Counted from the stretch's first letter, positions 1-11,252 are shown. The stretch is DNA of 27,115 nt from Streptococcus sp. (GCA_003521145.1 DOTL01000071.1:1-27115); one strand, 5' to 3'. Numbers and translations are program-made. The notes: generated by a model from the letters alone, not told the origin.

Positions 1-182
1 TTCTTTTTCCTAACGAGGAGGCTCTGGAACGTTATTTAGTTACCCTGTTTGAAGATTATAATTTCAAGCAAAATCAACGCATCCATAAAGGGTTTGGACA
101 ATGTACTGACACACTTGAAAGCTTATTTGATTAACATTCTTCAACTCTACTTGAGTGTTTACACATAATTATTGACAGTATC
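1..182 (+). mobile_element. Right end of an IS256-family insertion sequence (partial)
   Basis: The window opens inside an insertion sequence. The transposase C-terminus ends at 134. It is followed by an AT-rich tail that reads, from the outside inward on the minus strand, gatactgtcaataattatg (182 to 163), a form typical of IS256-family termini. I place the element's end at about 182 because the metallopeptidase reading frame loses its own sequence there. The left end lies outside the window, so the inverted repeat and target duplication cannot be checked. IS1191 of S. thermophilus is my best guess for the element. Confidence 0.65.
3..134 (+). CDS. IS256-family transposase, C-terminal 43 residues (partial)
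   Basis: An open frame runs from the window edge to a TAA at 132–134. It encodes 43 residues beginning LFPNEEALERYLVTLFEDYN and ending DTLESLFD. The pattern of an ALERYL segment followed by a short polar tail matches the end of IS256 (mutator-type DDE) transposases, which are about 390 residues long. Only the tail is in the window, so the catalytic residues cannot be examined and whether the full gene is intact is unknown. The assignment is from memory of the family. Confidence 0.65.
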   Translation, partial: LFPNEEALERYLVTLFEDYNFKQNQRIHKGFGQCTDTLESLFD

Positions 183-898
183 CAATTTTCTTGATTCAAT
201 AAATCTGGGTATTCTAGACTTGTTATAAAGCCTATTTCACTAACATTCTGCTTAATCTGATTGATAAAAGAAGGTTGAAATTGCTGGAACTCACCAATAA
301 TTTGTTCTCTAATATCATGAAATAAACGAAAAATAGAAGTGTTCTCCCCTTCAATATAAATCTCAATTGCTTGTTTGATTTCACTATCTTTACCAGGATA
401 AAATTCCCGAAGAAAATCTAAAAGGCGAAAAAATAAAGCCTGTTTTGAAACTTGGAGACTATTTTGAACTTGATGGAAAGTATCATAGCTATAGTAGATT
501 TTTGATAACAGGATAATATCTGGCATCAATATCACAGCAGAAAAAATATTTGACTCTCGCTCTGATAAGTTATCTTGATTATCAATTGATACTGCAAAAT
601 AATTTCCATTATGTTTAAGAATAAAGTGACCTAATTCGTGACAAAGTGTAAAATTCTGTTTTACTTTTGGATTATCTATCTCATAAGAGAAACTAATCCC
701 CAACTTATCAACTACTGTCAAACCTTCTATCTTGTGATTAGAAAAGTGATGACTAATAACTTGGATTTCATACTCCTGAATACAATATTGAAAAAAATAA
801 TTAAAATTATAATTCAACAATGAGATGCCTTCATCTTTTATATACTGGTACAATACTTGTTTTGTTGCACTACTCACTCTTGTATACAATTCATTCAA
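131..898 (-). CDS. ImmA/IrrE-family metallopeptidase with IS-derived C-terminus
   Basis: This 255-residue protein carries the zinc-protease signature HELGH at residues 87–91, followed by a SERESNIFSAVILMP segment (about 112–126) that matches the E-x-x-x-N-x-F-x-A-x-x-L-M-P region of DUF955/ImmA-IrrE peptidases. Such enzymes usually cleave a partner repressor to switch on mobile-element or stress genes. The start is TTG at 898, chosen because a very strong Shine–Dalgarno (aaaggaggtgac) lies just upstream. The upstream reading frame ends within this TTG (TTGA overlap), so translation is probably coupled. From about residue 240 the codons lie inside the insertion sequence, so the last 16 residues (ILSIIMCKHSSRVEEC) are not native. 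No helix-turn-helix partner is visible next to it. Whether the truncated protein is active is unknown. Confidence 0.75.
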   Translation of the reverse strand: MNELYTRVSSATKQVLYQYIKDEGISLLNYNFNYFFQYCIQEYEIQVISHHFSNHKIEGLTVVDKLGISFSYEIDNPKVKQNFTLCHELGHFILKHNGNYFAVSIDNQDNLSERESNIFSAVILMPDIILLSKIYYSYDTFHQVQNSLQVSKQALFFRLLDFLREFYPGKDSEIKQAIEIYIEGENTSIFRLFHDIREQIIGEFQQFQPSFINQIKQNVSEIGFITSLEYPDLLNQENWILSIIMCKHSSRVEEC

Positions 899-1342
899 TA
901 AATGTCACCTCCTTTAAGGCGGTAACTTTCAATAACCTTGGGTAGCTTTGTCAAGAGATAGGCAATGTAGGCAACTATGGAAAGAAAATACCCTTTAAAA
1001 TTCCAGGCCGAGCCTAAGATACTAAAATCTTCGAATAGTGGCACAAGCTTCAGTACAGCTGTAAGCATGCACCAGACTGGCAAAAGAGTTCTTTCCTTTT
1101 GATGCTGTATATGGATAATCAGTTGAGCTATACATAATCAGTAATACCGAACAAGCTAGAGAGATAAGAAGTGAATAAAGATATAGGGTATGAAAGTCTG
1201 TCTTTCCTTCTATCAGCTTTGTCAATTCGGTAATAAATCAAATCAAGATGAAGGCGAAAAAATAAAATATAAGACCTAACATCATAAGAAATAAGGGATG
1301 CAAGATTGCAAAAAAATCGAGTTTTAACCATCTTTTGTTCAT
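895..1342 (-). pseudogene. Small multi-pass membrane protein, broken
   Basis: Reading from ATG at 1342 (strong ribosome site gaggaggaaacta) gives MNKRWLKLDFFAILHPLFLM followed by a hydrophobic helix. The frame then meets one in-frame TGA (…FAFILI*FITEL…) and continues through a second hydrophobic segment (LLISLACSVLLIM). Near 1070–1090 it must shift frame to reach the last part (…GYFLSIVAYIAYLLTKLPKVIESYRLKGGDIY). The total of 448 nt is one base out of frame, which agrees with a single frameshift. It begins 12 bp after recG and its stop overlaps the start of the metallopeptidase gene, so the two probably formed one unit. The function is not recognised. The gene appears dead unless the stop and shift are sequencing errors. 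Confidence 0.65.
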
Positions 1343-1353
1343 TAGTTTCCTCC

Positions 1354-3384
1354 TCAATCAAACTCGACTTGGCTTCTCAAATGTGCTCCTAGCACCTGCC
1401 ATTCAGGATTCTCTCGCCAGTTAGGGTCAGATACAATTTGGCTAGCCACCCATCTGGCTTCCTCTAAGATATTGTAGTCTTCCACAATATCGGCCACCTG
1501 AAATTCAGGAATACCGGACTGACGTGTCCCAAAGATTTCACCTGAGCCACGCATTTTAAGGTCCTCCTCAGCTAGAACAAAGCCATCCGTGGTCTCACAC
1601 ATTGCCTGCATGCGTTTTTTCCCGGTATCATTTTTAGGATTAGCCACCAATACACAATAGGACTGCTTATCGCCACGACCTACACGCCCTCGAAGCTGGT
1701 GAAGCTGGCTAAGTCCAAAACGATCCGCATCCATAATGACCATAACTGTAGCATTTGGCACGTTAACCCCTACTTCGATAACTGTGGTTGATACTAAAAT
1801 CTGAGATTTTCTGTCCTTGAAATCTTGCATAATTTGGTCTTTTTCATCATTTTTCATACGACCGTGCATCAGAGCTACTGTAGCTGAATCCCCAAAGAAC
1901 TCTGTGAGTTCCTGGTGAAGAGCAACGGCATTTTTCAAATCAAGAGCCTCAGACTCTTCAATCAGAGGAGAAATAAAATAGACCTGAGCATCTTTTTCCA
2001 ACTCCCCCTTAATCCAAGTCAATACAGTATCTAACTGCTCATGTTTAACCCAACGGGTGATGATGGGCTTACGTCCAGCTGGCATCTGGTCAATGATAGA
2101 TACATCCATCTCCCCAAAGGCAGTGATCGCCAAAGTCCTAGGGATAGGTGTCGCTGTCATCATAAGGACATCAGGATTGTCACCTTTCTCACGGAAAATA
2201 CGACGTTGATTAACCCCAAAACGGTGTTGCTCATCAATAATTACTAGCCCAAGCCTGTGATAAGTCACAGCATCCTGAATCAGTGAGTGAGTCCCCACAG
2301 TCATCTGAGCCTCCCCCGATTCGATTTTAGAAAGAGCTACTTTTTTGTCCGCCGCCTTCATCCCAGAAGTTAGGAGCACTACCTCTAGCTCAGGAAAAAG
2401 CCCCTGCAAACTCTGATAATGCTGCTCTGCTAAGATTTCCGTCGGTACCATGAGAGCAGACTGCAATCCTGCCGTATAGGCCCCATACATGGCAAGGCTA
2501 GCGATAACTGTTTTCCCTGAGCCCACATCTCCTTGCAGGAGTCGGTTCATATGAGCCCCAGATTTCATATCAGCTAGGATTTCCGATAAACTACGCTGTT
2601 GGGCCTCTGTTAAGGGGAATGGTAATGCTGCAATTTTGGCTCTGATTTTGGCTTCATCGTAAGCAATTGCTAGACCATTGGTTTCGGACTTATTTTCAGC
2701 CTTCAGCACCTGTAAATTCATCTGGAAATAAAAGAGCTCCTCAAACTTGGTCCTACGTAGAGCCTGCTTATATTCAGCCAAATCTTTCGGAAAATGCATG
2801 GCACGCACAGCCTCATGGCATCCCATAAGGCGATACTTGTCCATCAGCACCTGTGGGAGACTCTCCTCCAACAAATTAAGGGCCCCACTATCAAAAGCTG
2901 CCTTTATGGCCTTTATCAGTTGGGCCTGACTAACACCCTGGGCCACATGGTAGACTGGCTGCATATCGTCCTCAACTTGAGCCAGAACTTTCATACCAGT
3001 CACAGCAGACTTCTTCTGGTCCCATTTGCCAAAAATAGCCACTTCTGCCCCCATCTCAATCTTGTCCACAAGATAAGGTTGGTTGAAGAAACTAATGGCA
3101 ATCACAGCCTCTCCTTGCTTGATTTTAAAACTCAGACGATTCCGTTTAAAGCCATAATACTGCACATTGGCAGGCGTCACCACTGTTCCCGTAATAACAG
3201 CCTTTTCGCCATCCATCAGTTCAAAGATAGACTTACTCTTAAAATCTTCATATCGGAAAGGAAAATAAAGCAAGAGGTCCCCAACCGTGTGCAAATCTAA
3301 TTTTGTAAATTTTTCAGCGGACTTAGGACCAAAGCCTTTCAAATTCGCAATTGGTGAATCTAGTTGAATCATATCCTCTATCAT
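1354..3384 (-). CDS. recG: ATP-dependent DNA helicase RecG
   Basis: RecG is a monomeric superfamily 2 helicase that remodels stalled forks and Holliday junctions. At 676 residues the protein has the family's normal length. It has an N-terminal wedge region with a helix-hairpin-helix-like start (LKGFGPKSAEKF) and an OB-fold, then the helicase core with Walker A GDVGSGKT, the DEAD-like box DEQH, motif III TATPIPRT, and the late motifs LRGRVGRGD. Two starts are possible: ATG at 3384, or ATG at 3372 (MIQLDSPIANLKGFG), which fits streptococcal homologues better. Neither has a strong ribosome site. The gene follows alr but is separated from it by an intrinsic terminator and has its own extended −10, so it may be transcribed separately. 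Confidence 0.96.
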   Translation of the reverse strand: MIEDMIQLDSPIANLKGFGPKSAEKFTKLDLHTVGDLLLYFPFRYEDFKSKSIFELMDGEKAVITGTVVTPANVQYYGFKRNRLSFKIKQGEAVIAISFFNQPYLVDKIEMGAEVAIFGKWDQKKSAVTGMKVLAQVEDDMQPVYHVAQGVSQAQLIKAIKAAFDSGALNLLEESLPQVLMDKYRLMGCHEAVRAMHFPKDLAEYKQALRRTKFEELFYFQMNLQVLKAENKSETNGLAIAYDEAKIRAKIAALPFPLTEAQQRSLSEILADMKSGAHMNRLLQGDVGSGKTVIASLAMYGAYTAGLQSALMVPTEILAEQHYQSLQGLFPELEVVLLTSGMKAADKKVALSKIESGEAQMTVGTHSLIQDAVTYHRLGLVIIDEQHRFGVNQRRIFREKGDNPDVLMMTATPIPRTLAITAFGEMDVSIIDQMPAGRKPIITRWVKHEQLDTVLTWIKGELEKDAQVYFISPLIEESEALDLKNAVALHQELTEFFGDSATVALMHGRMKNDEKDQIMQDFKDRKSQILVSTTVIEVGVNVPNATVMVIMDADRFGLSQLHQLRGRVGRGDKQSYCVLVANPKNDTGKKRMQAMCETTDGFVLAEEDLKMRGSGEIFGTRQSGIPEFQVADIVEDYNILEEARWVASQIVSDPNWRENPEWQVLGAHLRSQVEFD

Positions 3385-3429
3385 TTCTATCGTGTTCTTC
3401 TTCCCGTGAAAAAGGAAGTCTTATCAGCT

Positions 3430-3435
3430 ATTATA
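3430..3435 (-). promoter_or_regulatory. Extended −10 promoter for recG
   Basis: On the minus strand, TGTTATAAT forms an extended −10 (TG-N-TATAAT) about 45 nt before the recG start and downstream of the alr terminator. The −35 is weak (TAGTGA at 17 bp), as is usual for extended −10 promoters. Confidence 0.5.
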
Positions 3436-3463
3436 ACACATGAAAATACTCTTCACTAAAACC

Positions 3464-3490
3464 AAAAAATCCAGTATCAAACTGGATTTC
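3464..3490 (-). terminator. Intrinsic terminator after alr
   Basis: A 9-bp perfect stem (aaatccagt / actggattt) with a 5-nt loop is followed on the minus strand by a run of six T residues. It lies 15 bp past the alr stop and would separate alr from recG transcription. Confidence 0.75.
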
Positions 3491-3504
3491 TCTTTTTATT
3501 GATA

Positions 3505-4608
3505 TTAATCATAGCTACGAGGTACGCGGTCACTAAGTAAACAAAGAACTTCGTAGTTGATAGTACCACGTTTTTCAGCCACCTCTGTCGCAGTAATGCT
3601 TGCTCCACCATTTTCACCCATAAGAGTGACAGGAGTTCCTAGGGGATAAACCTTAGGAAGACGAACGGTAATCTGGTCCATGGATACACGTCCAACAATA
3701 GGACAAAGCTGTCCATCCACAATAACATGGAAACCTTGTAAATCTCTGGTCCAACCATCCGCATAGCCAATCGGAATGGTTCCAATAACCTCATCAGCTG
3801 TTGTCGTATAGGTTGCACCATAACCCACATCTTGACCTGCTGGCAGGACCTTAACATGAACAAGTGCAGTCTCCAAACTTAAAGCAGGACGAATGTTATA
3901 TGGAAGGTCTAAAGCACTGCCACTAGGATTGAGACCATAGATAACAACACCCAGACGTACCGCATTAAAGACTGTTTCTGCATGCCAGATGCTTGTCGCA
4001 GAGTTGCTAGCGTGTACCAAGCGAGGGCGGTCCACCAAGTTATTAACTAAATCCGTGAAGAAGGCTAATTGACGCTTGAATTTACTATCATCTGCCTCAT
4101 CAGCCGTCGCAAAATGGGTAAAAATACCTTCGACATCGGCACCAAGTGATTTCAGACCAACAATCAAGCTATCCGCATCCTCTTGGTTACGCACCCCAAT
4201 GCGTCCCATACCCGAATCAATCTTAATATGACAGGTCAAACCAGTCAAATCAAGCCCTTGAATATCAACCATCCCCAACCACTCAAGCGAAGCTACCGTC
4301 AGAGTGATGTTTTCTTGAATAGCCAAAGGAACCTCGTCTGGCAAGACGACTCCTAAAATAAGTATCGGTTGCTCTAAGCCAGCCTGACGGAGTTCAAGTG
4401 CCTCATCTAGGTTAGAAACACAAAAACCATCTACCTGTTTAGACAAATGTTTGGCCACCGCAACAGCGCCATGACCATAAGCGTTGGCCTTAACAACTGC
4501 AAAAGTCTGCACCTGTTTAGGAATATGACTAACCACTTGTTCAATATTTTCTGAAATTGCTGTTAGATCAACCTTTGCCAAGGTTGGTCGATGTAAACTT
4601 GAAATCAT
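3505..4608 (-). CDS. alr: Alanine racemase
   Basis: This PLP enzyme interconverts L- and D-alanine and supplies D-Ala for peptidoglycan and teichoic acids. The 367-residue length is normal. The PLP-binding lysine is K40 in AVVKANAYGHG. The second catalytic base is the tyrosine of GYGATYTT, about residue 265. RVSMDQ and the fold-type III barrel sequences (HIKIDSGMGRIG, HASNSA) are present. The start at 4608 has a good ribosome site (agaggatagctt). It follows acpS by 27 bp, in the conserved streptococcal order secA–aroG–acpS–alr–recG. No defect is visible. Confidence 0.97.
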   Translation of the reverse strand: MISSLHRPTLAKVDLTAISENIEQVVSHIPKQVQTFAVVKANAYGHGAVAVAKHLSKQVDGFCVSNLDEALELRQAGLEQPILILGVVLPDEVPLAIQENITLTVASLEWLGMVDIQGLDLTGLTCHIKIDSGMGRIGVRNQEDADSLIVGLKSLGADVEGIFTHFATADEADDSKFKRQLAFFTDLVNNLVDRPRLVHASNSATSIWHAETVFNAVRLGVVIYGLNPSGSALDLPYNIRPALSLETALVHVKVLPAGQDVGYGATYTTTADEVIGTIPIGYADGWTRDLQGFHVIVDGQLCPIVGRVSMDQITVRLPKVYPLGTPVTLMGENGGASITATEVAEKRGTINYEVLCLLSDRVPRSYD

Positions 4609-4635
4609 AAGCTATCCTCTTACAACATCTATCTC

Positions 4636-4989
4636 TTAGTTTTTTTCTAAAATGACACTTGCCTGAACAAAATCACCGCTATGGGAAATCGAGATAAAGA
4701 CATTTCCTTCAAATGGTGATTGGATCACTACTGGAGCTCCCTTGTCATTGGTCAAAATTTCAATATCCTTAAAACCGACTGCTCCAATACCTGTACCCCA
4801 GGCCTTTGAAAATGCTTCCTTACCGGCCCAGCGACCTGCTAAATAGGACATCTGACGATTGCCAGAAAGGGATTCAAAACGCTCCCACTCTTTTGGTGTC
4901 AATACCTTTTTTGCAAAGCGTGGATTGCGGTCATAAGCCTTTTTAACAGCCGAAATTTCCTGAATGTCTATACCATGTCCAAAAATCAT
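4636..4989 (-). CDS. acpS: Holo-[acyl-carrier-protein] synthase
   Basis: AcpS transfers 4'-phosphopantetheine from CoA to the serine of acyl carrier protein, activating fatty acid synthesis. The protein has 117 residues. The two metal-binding residues are visible: D8 in GHGIDIQEI and E58 in GRWAGKEAFSKAWGTGIG. The C-terminal SISHSGDFV strand is also typical. The ATG at 4989 lies only 5 bp after the stop of the upstream DAHP synthase gene and has a poor ribosome site, so translational coupling is likely. Confidence 0.96.
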   Translation of the reverse strand: MIFGHGIDIQEISAVKKAYDRNPRFAKKVLTPKEWERFESLSGNRQMSYLAGRWAGKEAFSKAWGTGIGAVGFKDIEILTNDKGAPVVIQSPFEGNVFISISHSGDFVQASVILEKN

Positions 4990-4994
4990 AATTG

Positions 4995-6023
4995 TTACGA
5001 TAGTCGATTGTGGATTTCACGAATAAGGCTATCTGTCTTATCCCAACCAAGACATGGGTCTGTGATTGATTTACCATAAACTTCAGGTGTGTCTTGACGA
5101 CCATCCTCAAGGTAAGACTCAATCATAAAGCCACGCACAGTATCCGCGATACGTTCATCCCACTCACGGTTAAGAAGGACTTCACGCACAATGCGAACTT
5201 GTTCCATGAAGTTTTTTCCTGAGTTATCATGGTTTGTATCAACAAGGATAAATGGATTTTCCAGATTAAATGCACTATATTTGTCCAAAGCCTTAACTAA
5301 GTCCTCGTAATGGTAGTTAACAATGTTCTGACCATTTTCATTGTTGGCACCACGCAAGATAGCGTGAGCGAGTGGGTTACCATCTGTTTTAACTTCAGCG
5401 CCATTGTAAAGGAAATGCTGTTGGTTCTGCGCAGCATAGATACCATTAAACATGACATTCAAATTTCCTGACGTTGGGTTCTTCAAACCAATTGGCACAT
5501 CAATACCTGAAGCTACAAAGCGGTGTTCTTGGTCCTCTACAGAACGTGCTCCAACAGCGTGATAGCTAAGCAGATCATCAAAGAAGGAAAGATTTGACGG
5601 ATAAAGCATCTCGTCAGCGATTGGAAGGCCTGTTTCAGTAATAATATGTGACTGAAGGTGGCGAACCGCCTTAACCCCAGCAAGAAGGTCTACATCACCC
5701 TCTGCATCTGGTTGGTGGATAAGCCCCTTATAACCGTCTCCATTAGTACGTGGTTTAGCTGTATAAACACGCATAACAATAAAGATTTTATCTTTCACTT
5801 CTTCCTGAAGTTTGGCCAAACGGTGAGCATAGTCAAGAACGGCTTCTTCATTATCAGACGAACATGGACCAATAACCAAGAGAATACGTTTGTCCTCACC
5901 CTTGATAATTTTTGCCAAGGCCTCATCATTAGCTTGTTTAGTTACTAGAGCGTCTCCCGTAAGAGCTTGTATTTTCCTTACTTCCGCTACATCAATTAGC
6001 GGACTATTTTGATGAATTCCCAT
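4995..6023 (-). CDS. aroG: DAHP synthase (3-deoxy-7-phosphoheptulonate synthase), downstream copy
   Basis: This enzyme condenses phosphoenolpyruvate with erythrose 4-phosphate, the first step of the shikimate pathway. The 342-residue class I (AroF/G/H-like) protein carries GPCSSDN, the MRVYTAKPRTNGDGYKGL stretch, GARSVEDQEHR, and the late metal-site region DTNHDNSGK. It is the second of two tandem paralogues. They match closely in the core (for example LDYAHRLAKLQEEVKDK) but differ in the first ~25 residues, where feedback-inhibitor sensitivity often resides in this family. The ribosome site acaaggagaggg precedes the ATG. aroF is sometimes used for one copy; I cannot say which aromatic amino acid inhibits it. 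Confidence 0.94.
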   Translation of the reverse strand: MGIHQNSPLIDVAEVRKIQALTGDALVTKQANDEALAKIIKGEDKRILLVIGPCSSDNEEAVLDYAHRLAKLQEEVKDKIFIVMRVYTAKPRTNGDGYKGLIHQPDAEGDVDLLAGVKAVRHLQSHIITETGLPIADEMLYPSNLSFFDDLLSYHAVGARSVEDQEHRFVASGIDVPIGLKNPTSGNLNVMFNGIYAAQNQQHFLYNGAEVKTDGNPLAHAILRGANNENGQNIVNYHYEDLVKALDKYSAFNLENPFILVDTNHDNSGKNFMEQVRIVREVLLNREWDERIADTVRGFMIESYLEDGRQDTPEVYGKSITDPCLGWDKTDSLIREIHNRLS

Positions 6024-6052
6024 TTATTTCCCTCTCCTTGTGAAAAGAGAGC

Positions 6053-6078
6053 GAACCGCTTGGTCATCCAAACGGTTC
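6053..6078 (-). other. 11-bp hairpin between the two DAHP synthase genes
   Basis: The minus-strand RNA would fold GAACCGTTTGG / CCAAGCGGTTC (11 pairs, one G·U) with a 4-nt loop. There is no clean T run directly after it, only gctctctttt. It could be a weak terminator, a processing site or a stability element that lowers expression of the downstream copy. Confidence 0.5.
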
Positions 6079-6107
6079 ACTCCCCATATATGGTTTCTGT
6101 TACCTTA

Positions 6108-7139
6108 TTATTTTGACAAAGTATCGTGGATTTCACGAATCAATTCTTCTGTCTTATCCCAACCAAGACATGGGTCAGTGATTGATTTACCATAGACATC
6201 TGGCGCATCTTGACGGCCATCTTCAAGATAAGATTCAATCATGAAACCACGTGCAACTTTGTTGATTTTTTCATTCCAGTCACGGTTAATCAAGATTTGA
6301 CGAACGATACGGATTTGTTCCAAGTAACGTTTACCTGAGTTATCATGGTTTGTATCAATAACGATGAATGGATTTTCAAGGCCCATTTGTTCATAGTGTT
6401 CGATTGTTTCAAGAACATCATCATAGTAGAAGTTAGGCACGTTTTTACCATATTCATTCGTTGAACCACGAAGAATAACGTGTGCCAATGGGTTACCTGA
6501 CGTTTCAACTTCTTCACCGTTAAAGAGGAAGTTTTGTTTGTTTTGTGCAGCGTAGATACCATTAAACATGACGTTAAGGTTCCCTGATGTTGGGTTCTTC
6601 ATACCAGTTGGAACATCAATACCTGATGCAACAAAACGGTGTTGTTGGTCTTCTACAGAACGTGCACCGATGGCAATATATGACACAAGGTCATCTACCA
6701 AAGGAAGGTTTTCTGGGTAAAGCATTTCATCAGCAGTTGTGATACCAGTTTCAGTGATAACACGGTAGTGAAGATTACGCACAGCCTTGATACCGTTAAT
6801 TAGGTTTGGTTTACCTTCAGCATCAGGTTGGTGTACAAGCCCTTTATAACCATCACCATTTGTACGAGGTTTGGCTGTATAGACACGCATAACCATAAAG
6901 ACTTTATCTTTAACTTCTTCTTGAAGTTTAGCCAAACGGTGAGCATAATCAAGGACCGCTTCTTCATTATCAGATGAACATGGACCGATAACCAAAAGCG
7001 TACGGTCATCTTCACCCTTGATGATTGCTTCAAGCTCTTTATCACGATCTTGTTTCTTGGCAATGGCTTCACCTGTCAATGTCGTTGATTCTTTAACTGC
7101 ATCAAAATCAATTTTTTCACTTACTGCTTTAAAAACCAT
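6108..7139 (-). CDS. aroG: DAHP synthase (3-deoxy-7-phosphoheptulonate synthase), upstream copy
   Basis: First of the tandem pair, 343 residues, with the same class I motifs (GPCSSDN, RVYTAKPRTNGDGYKGL, GARSVEDQQHR, DTNHDNSGK). Its N-terminus (MVFKAVSEKIDFDAVKESTT) differs from that of the second copy, so the two enzymes may be feedback-regulated by different aromatic amino acids, as in other bacteria with isozymes. It starts 24 bp after the secA stop and appears to be co-transcribed with it. Both copies look intact. Confidence 0.94.
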   Translation of the reverse strand: MVFKAVSEKIDFDAVKESTTLTGEAIAKKQDRDKELEAIIKGEDDRTLLVIGPCSSDNEEAVLDYAHRLAKLQEEVKDKVFMVMRVYTAKPRTNGDGYKGLVHQPDAEGKPNLINGIKAVRNLHYRVITETGITTADEMLYPENLPLVDDLVSYIAIGARSVEDQQHRFVASGIDVPTGMKNPTSGNLNVMFNGIYAAQNKQNFLFNGEEVETSGNPLAHVILRGSTNEYGKNVPNFYYDDVLETIEHYEQMGLENPFIVIDTNHDNSGKRYLEQIRIVRQILINRDWNEKINKVARGFMIESYLEDGRQDAPDVYGKSITDPCLGWDKTEELIREIHDTLSK

Positions 7140-7162
7140 AATAATTACCTATTTCTTTTTTC

Positions 7163-9712
<2,550 letters not shown>

Positions 9713-9743
9713 CTTTTTTCCTTTCGACAGTCTTTATCTCGAT

Positions 9744-9772
9744 ATTTTACCACAAAAGGCCCCTTTAAACAA
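9744..9772 (-). promoter_or_regulatory. SigA-type promoter for secA
   Basis: On the minus strand TTGTTT is separated by exactly 17 bp from TAAAAT, about 32 bp before the secA start codon and downstream of the preceding terminator. Confidence 0.6.
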
Positions 9773-9796
9773 GAAATCACTCAAGGATTGACAAAG

Positions 9797-9821
9797 AAAA
9801 AAGCCCTAGTTTAAGGGCTTT
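9797..9821 (-). terminator. Intrinsic terminator after the manA/orf unit
   Basis: An 8-bp perfect GC-containing stem (aaagccct / agggcttt) with a 6-nt loop is followed on the minus strand by a T-rich tract. It ends the transcript coming from the sucrose-locus side and insulates secA. Confidence 0.8.
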
Positions 9822-9894
9822 CACAATGGATTTGCAAACAAATGAAAACTTTTTTATTAGATTCACTGAAAATATTGACAATAATGCTTTAAAA

Positions 9895-10239
9895 CTAATT
9901 TTTAGAGTTCTCTTGGCTCTCTAGGATATCCTCAAAATCATGCAAAAGATTTTCAAAAGCCTGATCAAAGAAGGCATGGCCTGTGCTACTATAGGCCTTC
10001 ATCATCATAGGGCTAACTTCAAAATCAACATAGAATTGATAGTCCAAGACACCATTTTTCCAGTAAAATTTGACGCTAGGGGAAGCCGTTTTTTCACCGC
10101 ACATACCAGGAATGGCCCGTTGTAAGCCATAAATGTGTTCTCCATAGTCATTTAGACGATAGTAAGCCCCCTCAAAATAATAGGATTTGCCGATTTCAAT
10201 ACACTCAAATAGTGCAGCTAAAACTTTTTCATTACTCAT
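9895..10239 (-). CDS. Conserved hypothetical protein, 114 aa
   Basis: I do not recognise this protein. It is soluble and acidic, with no signal peptide or membrane segment. A middle stretch rich in aromatics (SVKFYWKNGVLDYQFYVDFEV) suggests a small beta-sheet fold and is followed by a helical acidic end (FENLLHDFEDILESQE). Its ATG lies 8 bp after the manA stop, so it was probably the last gene of the scrA–scrK–manA transcript. It is intact although the genes before it are broken, and a terminator follows. It may now depend on weak read-through transcription. Confidence 0.75.
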   Translation of the reverse strand: MSNEKVLAALFECIEIGKSYYFEGAYYRLNDYGEHIYGLQRAIPGMCGEKTASPSVKFYWKNGVLDYQFYVDFEVSPMMMKAYSSTGHAFFDQAFENLLHDFEDILESQENSKN

Positions 10240-10247
10240 ACTTAATC

Positions 10248-11186
10248 CTAGTTAGGGTGACTGACAATCATCTCCAATTGTCCATCAATTTCCCAATCTG
10301 TCACATCATTTGGAAGAATGAGGTGCTCACCTTTTTTAAACAATAAATGCGTGAATCGATAGTCAAAGTCCCATTGCCAGAAAGTACCGAACAAAGCAAA
10401 TAAGGAGCTGATTGCTTGAAGTCAACCAAGCCACTGAGTTTCCATTTATATACGGCGAAGAAGGAGTTTGATGTCAAACATGTCGACTCTAATTGCATAG
10501 TCTTAATAGTTGCTGGGACGCTATTTTCTGGATCCCCTAGATTCAAGACATCAAGAGACTGTTGAATATGAAGCTCACGTTTATTGCCCTGATCATCCCT
10601 ACGATCAAAATCATAGACACGGTAAGTGGTATCGCTAGATTATTGAGTTTCTAAGATAAGGATACCTGGACCAATAGCATGCATGGTACCACTTGGTACT
10701 AAGAAAAAGTCACCTTTCTTAACAGAGGTTTTCGACAAAAGCCCGTCCCAATCACCTGCCTCAATCAAGGATACTAGTTCTTCCTTGGTCTGAGCCTTGT
10801 GACAATAAATAATTTCTGCACCCTCTTCAGCATCAATAATATACCAACATTCTGTCTTTTCTAGCTCACCTTCGTGCTTCTAGTCCTTAAGCATAATCAG
10901 GGTGTACTTGTACTGAGAGACAGTCATTAGCGTCCAAAATCTTAGTCAACAAAGGAAAAACACTAGTCTTGGGATTTCCAAAAAGTTCTGGTTTATCCTT
11001 GTAAAGCTCTGCCATGTGGAAACCAGCATACTTTCCGTTTTTGACATAGGATACACCATTAGGATGGGCAGAAATTGCCCAGTATTCACCTGTGTGTTCA
11101 CTGGGAATGTCGTAACCAAACTCTGTCTTGAGGCGATTACCTCCCAAAATTTCTCATGCATTGGTGAGTCTAAAATAAAGGTTCCA
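10248..11186 (-). pseudogene. manA: Mannose-6-phosphate isomerase (class I), multiply broken
   Basis: The intact enzyme would interconvert mannose 6-phosphate and fructose 6-phosphate. Homology runs from ATG at 11186 (ribosome site aggagggtgta, product MEPLF…) to TAG at 10248. Recognisable pieces are FGYDIPSEHTGEYWAISAHP, the zinc-site stretch CLSVQVHPD, KKGDFFLVPSGTMHAIG and VYDFDRRDDQGNKRELHIQQ. I see a frameshift near codon 5, further lesions near 10880–10910, a CAA-to-TAA type stop near 10640 (…ETQ*SSDTTYRV) and a one-base insertion near 10335. Several independent lesions make sequencing error unlikely. It was part of the sucrose/fructose locus. Confidence 0.85.
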
Positions 11187-11252
11187 TTACACCCTCCTGT
11201 ATAGAGCAAAACGCCTTAAGATTATCTCTTAAAGCGATTTTACATATTTTGT

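Noticed and set aside
2794..3300. 168-codon plus-strand frame inside recG
   Set aside because: Antisense shadow of recG with no ribosome site or recognisable domain.
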